Origin: Tubiluchus corallicola
Lineage: Eukaryota; Priapulida; Priapulimorpha; Priapulimorphida; Tubiluchidae
Assembly: GCA_030141605.1 (NCBI GenBank)
Contig: JAQGDQ010000632.1
Span: forward strand, 1-64,000
Length of the DNA stretch: 64,000 nucleotides
Direction: 5' to 3'
A program made the translations under genes and the position numbers. The notes beneath the pieces are model-generated. The model ran no database searches and had not been told where the DNA came from. It worked only from the letters and a program-made list of their open reading frames with translations. Shown here piece by piece: positions 59,201 to 64,000 of this stretch; positions within the stretch are counted from its first letter, which is position 1, and each line of letters opens with the position of its first letter.

Positions 59201-61995
59201 TGTTACATTTTCCGGGACCATGGAGCAAAATATTGCACATACAAACACCAAGAGATGATTCTCTGAAGGCTCCACAATTGTCTTCCATTTCAGCAATTTC
59301 AACAAATTCAGTAGAAGTTGTGTGGACTCCTCTAAACTCTTCCTCCGTTACAAGATACATTGTTTATTACACCGGTGAAGTTGTTGATGACTTTAGCAAG
59401 TGGCACAAGAAAAATATAGATGGAGCTAAAGAATCTGTGCTCATTATTGACAGACTTATGCCTAGAGTGACCTACGCATTTCGTATTTGTGCAACATCGG
59501 AGACTAGTGTTGGATTGCTATCTGAACCGTCATTCGTTTTTACTGATACCACAGTTAGAAAGCCAATACCTACTGTAGGTAAAGCAGCAATAAATGTGCC
59601 AGAATTTCATCAGAAGACGACAAATAACACCATTGAGGTTAAGTTATTTAAGGCAGCAGATGAAAATGGTGCAATCAACCATTACTTTATCATTGTTGTA
59701 CCTGCTCAAGAAAATAGAAGTGATCCTGAGGACATTCCCACATCGGAGCTCATGTATTATTCTAAGAATGTAAGCAATAATGGCCTGAAATATGTTCCAG
59801 ACAATGTAGCTTATATTGCTGCAAAATTTGATGTAGACAAATACCCAGAGTATTTCGAAATTGGTGATGGTTTTCACTATAATAACTTTTATAATAAGCC
59901 TCTGCAAGTTGGCTTGAAATACACAGTATTTGTTCGTGCTGTAATAGAATCACCTGGGGAAGAATTAGAGTTGTCTAGCCCATTTTCTGAAACTTTTGGG
60001 CTCAAGCTAGACGATGGTACAACAATATTAGAGGTTCCTGATGACAAAACCATGCAAATTGCTGGCCCGATAATTGGAGTTTTGCTGTTTATTATTATTG
60101 CAGTACTTTTAGTGTTCTTGTATAAACGAGTTAAGCAAAACAAATTAAAATTACCAACCTCAAGTAATTTAGTGTATGCCGATCTTCCTTCTCATATGGA
60201 TCCAGTTGAAATGAGGCGACTTAATTTTCAAACTCCAGGAATGATAAAGCATCCTCCTATCCCAATATCTGAATTGGCTGCTACCATAGAGTTGCTAAAG
60301 GAAAACGACAATGAAAGATTTTCACAGGAGTATGAGTCTATCGAAACTGGCCAACAATTTACCTGGGAACATTCAAATATGGAATATAATAAGCATAAGA
60401 ACCGTTACGCTAATGTAATTGCTTATGATCACTCTCGGGTTGTTCTCTTGCCTGTTGAGGGAGAACTAGGCAGTGACTATATAAATGCCAATTTTTGTGA
60501 CGGCTACAGAAAAAAGAATGCTTACATTTCCACCCAGGGTCCACTGCCTAACACTTTTGGAGACTTTTGGCGAATGATATGGGAGCAAAAAACATATAGT
60601 ATTGTAATGATGACAAAACTTGAAGAGAGAACCCGTATAAAATGTGATCAGTACTGGCCAATCAGGGGAACAGAAACTTACGGTCCAATGCAAGTCACTA
60701 TTATTGAAGTGACAGAGTTGGCTACTTACACGATACGTACTTTTATCTTATCAAGAGCAGACTCTCCTGAAAAACGAGAAGTGCGCCAGTTTCAGTTCAC
60801 TGCTTGGCCTGATCATGGTGTACCAGAATACCCTACTCCTGTCCTGGCATTGTTGAAACGAGTCCGAGCAATGACACCCTCAGATTCTGGGCCAGTAGTG
60901 GTTCATTGTAGTGCCGGTGTTGGTAGAACTGGTGCATTTATCATCATCGATGCCATGCTGGAACGTATCAGACATGACAGGACGGTGGATATTTACGGCC
61001 ATGTAACATGTTTACGTGCACAACGTAACTACATGGTTCAAACTGAGGATCAATACATTTTCATACATGAAGCTCTCTTAGAAGCTGTGACAAGTGGAAA
61101 CACAGAAGTTCCTGCTAGGAGCCTTTATGGTCATTTACAAAAATTGACGCAACCGGAGCCAGGAGAAAACGTTACGGGCATGGAATTTGAATTTAAAAAA
61201 TTAGCCAATATGAAAGTGCATTCTTCAAGATTTGTTAGTGCTAACTTACCAGTGAATAAGTTCAAGAATAGACTTGTCAACATACTTCCATTTGAAAGCG
61301 CTAGAGTCAACCTTCAGCCGATCAGAGGTGTAGAGGGTTCGGATTACATTAATGCTAGCTGGATTGATGGTTACAGATACAAAAATGCATACATTGCCAC
61401 GCAGGGACCGTTGCCAGACACAACTGAAGATTTTTGGAGAATGTTGTGGGAGAATAACTGTACCATTGTTGTCATGCTCACAAAATTAAAGGAAATGGGA
61501 AGGGAGAAGTGCTACCAGTACTGGCCAAGCTCTCGGTCTGCTCGATATCAGTACTTTGTTGTTGATCCTGTTGGAGAATACAACATGCCACAGTATATAC
61601 TTAGGGAATTCAAGGTCACAGATGCCAGAGACGGCGAGTCGCACATGGTCCGGCAGTTCCAGTTTACAGACTGGCCAGAACAAGGTGTGCCCAAATCTGG
61701 TGAAGGCTTTATCGACTTCATTGGTCAAGTCCACAAAACAAAAGATCAATTTGGCCAAGATGGACCAATCGCCATTCACTGTAGTGCAGGAGTTGGAAGA
61801 ACTGGAGTGTTCATTACACTGAGCATTGTTCTGGAGCGAATGCGGTACGAGGGCGTTGTCGACATGTTTCAGACAGTTAAAATGTTACGCACTCTTCGCC
61901 CGTGCATGGTTCAGACAGAAGAGCAGTACCAGTTTTGTTACAAAGCAGCTTTGGAATATCTGGGCTCGTTTGATCACCTCATGATAAATTCATGA
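56245..61995 (+). CDS. Lar: LAR-type receptor protein tyrosine phosphatase, single coding exon
   Basis: The protein has 1916 residues, the usual full LAR/PTPRF-D-S length. A signal peptide (1-20) leads three Ig domains (Cys 45/98, 148/197, 243/288). About eight FN3 repeats run from 308 to about 1170, then a membrane-proximal region, a transmembrane helix at about 1270-1292 and a wedge segment. PTP D1 has KNRYANV, WPD with D1523 and HCSAGVGRTG with C1555, so it should be active. PTP D2 keeps HCSAGVGRTG (C1846) but has WPE instead of WPD, the known low-activity state of LAR D2, and ends EYLGSFDH as in LAR. LAR acts at growth cones and presynapses, binding heparan sulphate proteoglycans outside and liprin-alpha through D2 inside. 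No intron interrupts the 5751 nt. Confidence 0.97.
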   Translation: MKGAISSLCVLLVAFPHVISRDAPEITRPLENLFAMDGGVINFFCEASGDPLPTFSWFKNGKPINAVAHRHMTMSMPGGSVLRIDPVNMKRDETKYTCRARNEVGDDAESQATLKVYDQNQLPAGFPVITRHPQLKAVEKDRNAMMMCEATGEPQPSTTWLKDLIPVNMSNPRYSIVSQGSLQIISTKIEDEGKYECIAHNSVGAVSSYPAKLYVRVRRVPPHFTISPENIEVSPRSDANLTCVAVGSPMPYVKWLLDGEELGDRDSVPVGRNVLILTNIKQSANYTCVATSDLGSIEVVASVTVKAVPKPPTDLWVSDITSTSVKLSWVTPSEENVSSYIIRYSTSSSSDRDRNITGITDNSYIISQLGAYTEYTFEVLSVNNAGSGSPSEPVTARTGELSPASEPLQVTAHPISSNSILVQWREPLMPNGHIKGYKVFYTDDRTLPMSLWQDEDVKSGLLITIGKLKPQHTYTIAVLAYNSVGTGPPSSPIQVRTEQGVPTEPVGLTGRSLSPTTIELTWQPPHHAAENIDQYELYYNGSTSDKENHIRIQPTTSYTLRDLIPNTMYVIRLAARSRRGEGISTQPVQVKTVEFIPGAPPSDVQARAVDARSIIVMWKPPVQNLQNGEITKYHIIYIPSAKIETGQEKTVETVGSQFSKSVLSHIIDGLEKWTEYTVWMYASTVVGDGPRSEPVMVRTLEAIPGEPRRIRLAAVNSTTVKVEWRPPLNAERNGIIQGYNIHIQKLDSLNGNPVDMPMVESVSDGTKEEFFVTGLVPDSSYSIQVAAYTRPGDGPRSKAKTIKMPGQPPDPPHLDVKLKSSNSMLNALVEFSKPETTYGTLVSYHITYGKEDQEPFETLDVTADSNVRTQRQTIYDLEKNSVYEFKVSASNSFGTSKEAVKKLMIPDGVTNNSPQNVVYKMVAYDTARLSWDAPITEDENISLYSIEFSNVGHPKDKITRNVTDNFIIIDGLEPDNEYSFMVQAYVLHFPGPWSKILHIQTPRDDSLKAPQLSSISAISTNSVEVVWTPLNSSSVTRYIVYYTGEVVDDFSKWHKKNIDGAKESVLIIDRLMPRVTYAFRICATSETSVGLLSEPSFVFTDTTVRKPIPTVGKAAINVPEFHQKTTNNTIEVKLFKAADENGAINHYFIIVVPAQENRSDPEDIPTSELMYYSKNVSNNGLKYVPDNVAYIAAKFDVDKYPEYFEIGDGFHYNNFYNKPLQVGLKYTVFVRAVIESPGEELELSSPFSETFGLKLDDGTTILEVPDDKTMQIAGPIIGVLLFIIIAVLLVFLYKRVKQNKLKLPTSSNLVYADLPSHMDPVEMRRLNFQTPGMIKHPPIPISELAATIELLKENDNERFSQEYESIETGQQFTWEHSNMEYNKHKNRYANVIAYDHSRVVLLPVEGELGSDYINANFCDGYRKKNAYISTQGPLPNTFGDFWRMIWEQKTYSIVMMTKLEERTRIKCDQYWPIRGTETYGPMQVTIIEVTELATYTIRTFILSRADSPEKREVRQFQFTAWPDHGVPEYPTPVLALLKRVRAMTPSDSGPVVVHCSAGVGRTGAFIIIDAMLERIRHDRTVDIYGHVTCLRAQRNYMVQTEDQYIFIHEALLEAVTSGNTEVPARSLYGHLQKLTQPEPGENVTGMEFEFKKLANMKVHSSRFVSANLPVNKFKNRLVNILPFESARVNLQPIRGVEGSDYINASWIDGYRYKNAYIATQGPLPDTTEDFWRMLWENNCTIVVMLTKLKEMGREKCYQYWPSSRSARYQYFVVDPVGEYNMPQYILREFKVTDARDGESHMVRQFQFTDWPEQGVPKSGEGFIDFIGQVHKTKDQFGQDGPIAIHCSAGVGRTGVFITLSIVLERMRYEGVVDMFQTVKMLRTLRPCMVQTEEQYQFCYKAALEYLGSFDHLMINS

Positions 61996-63560
61996 TGTAG
62001 TAATGTCATAAGTACATGTGTTCTGAAAAAGAATTGCTTCTCATTTTCACAAAGTGTGTTGTGTGTGTGTTTAGCTTTAGTATTTTAATGATACCCATTT
62101 ATCCCACCTATACAGGGAGGTTTGTTATCGTCAGACATATTAATTTGAGGTGTAAATGACATAGTTCTTACAACTAAGATAAACATTTTAAGAGCAAGTG
62201 CACACGTGTATGTGGGTAAATTGCTTATTTTCATAATAACAAAAATAAATGCTGACCTTTCTAAGAAGTTATAACTGTATCTGGGCTTATGAAATGGATT
62301 CTTGCTTTTGCACTGCTTTTTATCAGCTCTTTACATTATTTAGACAAAATTTATTTTCGTATGGTAAGTTTTACGTTGCTAGATCACTATTAACTGCATA
62401 TTCGTGCTACTAATATATTATTGTGCTATTTGTACTGCATTATAATTCTTAATTATGCTATATTAATTGTACAATGTAATTTTTAGCTTTGAAATTGTCG
62501 AAATTCTTTCAATATGGTGCCAATGCATGTAGTATTACTCTTTTGCTTGCTTGCCAAACTAGTGTCTTGTGAGAAAGAACAAGTTTTGTATTTCACATTC
62601 AGTGCACATATCATTTTCTTATGTGATGTGAATTTATTGGGTTGCTAGGGTAGCTAAGGGAGTATGGTTCACACAACGTGTAAATATGTCATTTTTTTGT
62701 ATAACGTCCTGATTATTTGTAGTGATTTTTGTCTGTGGCTGTTGATGCAACACTTGAAGCGTTGCATCACTGTGTTGTACCATATACAGCTGCTGAATCT
62801 ATTATTTGTTGTGATTCTCTCAATTTGTACAATTTGGTAATTGGCACTATTTGGTAGGTTGTATACAGTTGTTTCATTGTTTTTATGTCTGGGTAATGCA
62901 TACTACAAAATCTACTTGTACAGTTGCACTGTGTATTTTAAGGAGATTAGCTATGAAATGGGGGTTTTCCTGTATTTTTTGTAACAATCAAAGTAGAATA
63001 TTGTTCTGTAAAGATATGTTTTTCTGATTTGTTTATATCTTATTTTTTCATATTATTATTACAGACATTGTGCTGTTTTCTATATTTATGTATTATACAT
63101 ATTTTTCATTTTTACTTTTGATTTTGGTTGTTAATCGTTGATTTTCAACCTTGATGCTTGTATGCTTGCTTAATTTTTGATGAATGAATCAAATGTGTGC
63201 CCTGCATTTATCTGTTACTCATGTGGCGTGTACAATGTCCCTGTAGAAGCTTAGTACAATTGTCCAGTTATGACAAATGTCCATTTAGTGTAGAAATTGG
63301 TGTTCTTTAATCCAATTTGTAGCGATTTGTTGCGCAAAATAATTTCTTTCATCTTATTCTCTGTCTGTAGCTCATTTAGTACTTCTCCTTGTTGGTGATT
63401 TGCTAATCACTGCCAATTAATTAAATCTATTTATGTCTTTGAAGTATTACTGTACAGTAGCTAAAATGTGCTTCACAGTTTCTGTGATTGGTAACCACAA
63501 TGCGTTTGGATTTAATTTGCATTACATTATTATTATTCTATCCTTTGGCACTCTGTATTA
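61996..63560 (+). other. LAR 3' UTR and downstream
   Basis: AT-rich, T-rich sequence without genes. A canonical aataaa at 62244-62249 is the nearest poly(A) signal; the real end is unknown. Confidence 0.5.
62244..62249 (+). terminator. candidate LAR poly(A) signal
   Basis: aataaa about 250 nt after the stop codon on the gene strand. Confidence 0.4.
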
Positions 63561-63566
63561 CAGATC

Positions 63567-63805
63567 ATGAAGGTAAGTACTCTGCCACTCTACTGTCATT
63601 TTTGTAGTCTTGAAGACTGTCAGTGCTATCATCTGATATTACAACCTGTGTGAGCAAGTAGTCTGCTACTGACTGTCATTTTTGTAGTCTTGAAGATTGT
63701 CAGTGCTGTCATCTGATTTTACAACTCGTGAAAGCAAGTACTCTGCTACTGACTGTCATTTTTGTAGTCTTGAAGACTGCAGTGCTGTCATCTGGTTTTA
63801 CAGTT
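63567..63805. repeat. 80-bp tandem repeat, 3 copies
   Basis: actgtcatttttgtagtctt starts at 63592, 63672 and 63752. The first unit begins gaaggtaagtac, resembling a splice donor; later units have gcaagta. Confidence 0.9.
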
Positions 63806-64000
63806 TGTCGTTTTATTTCATTGTGCCTTTATCGAATCTAAATAGTATTAATATGTGCTTTTGGATTTGATCCATTCCAGTATACGTCCGTCTACTGTGC
63901 CTTTTTATAATGAACCACAGATCAAACAGCCGTGCCATTATATTTTATGTACTTATATGTATAAAAATAAACAGGCATTTGCTATTAATTTTATGGTTTT

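Overview
The window is animal (invertebrate, bilaterian-type) nuclear DNA. The evidence is AT-rich non-coding sequence, spliceosomal introns, two metazoan neuronal genes (CASK and a LAR-type receptor tyrosine phosphatase), several non-LTR retrotransposons, short terminal-inverted-repeat elements, and a very high load of minisatellites and tetranucleotide arrays. I cannot name the species from the sequence.

Left part (1 to about 28.8 kb): this is mostly repeats plus the 5' end of a CASK gene on the minus strand. Coding exon 1 (ATG at 28744) and coding exon 2 (13265-13377) are recognisable, have consensus splice sites and join in phase. They are separated by a 15.3 kb intron filled with LINE relics, short transposons and simple repeats. 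I did not find the next CASK exon between 1 and 13264, so intron 2 probably runs off the left edge. Within 1-13 kb there are tandem arrays with 27/28-bp units (in a 220-bp higher-order register), 89-bp, 70-bp (15 units without an indel) and 186-bp (4 near-identical units) periods, plus a long compound tetranucleotide array.

Middle (28.8 to 43.5 kb): upstream of CASK lie a LINE tail, arrays with 37-, 31- (about 39 copies) and 58-bp units, and a nearly full-length CR1/L2-like LINE on the plus strand. ORF1 (37708-39261) has an N-terminal Cys motif, a coiled coil and an SGNH-esterase domain. ORF2 starts with about 290 residues of hydrophobic sequence, followed by a 2A-like ribosome-skipping motif, an AP endonuclease and a reverse transcriptase. 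ORF2 is split by a one-base frameshift inside the endonuclease, at a TAATG stop/start overlap.

Right part (45 to 64 kb): two related plus-strand genes, each with an intron-free coding region preceded by a splice acceptor. The first (45268-46290) encodes a signal peptide, three Ig domains and a C-terminal hydrophobic tail that looks like a GPI signal. The second (56245-61995) encodes a complete 1916-residue LAR receptor phosphatase (3 Ig, about 8 FN3, one membrane helix, tandem PTP domains) in one exon. The Ig-only protein resembles the LAR amino terminus throughout and is likely a tandem paralogue. Between them lie LINE fragments, a 479-bp hAT-like MITE with target-site duplication, a perfect 29-bp inverted repeat and further MITE copies.

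Functionally, LAR phosphatases and CASK are both partners of liprin-alpha at animal synapses, so the divergent CASK / Ig-LAR / LAR arrangement may be more than chance. This is inference; linkage in other species would test it.
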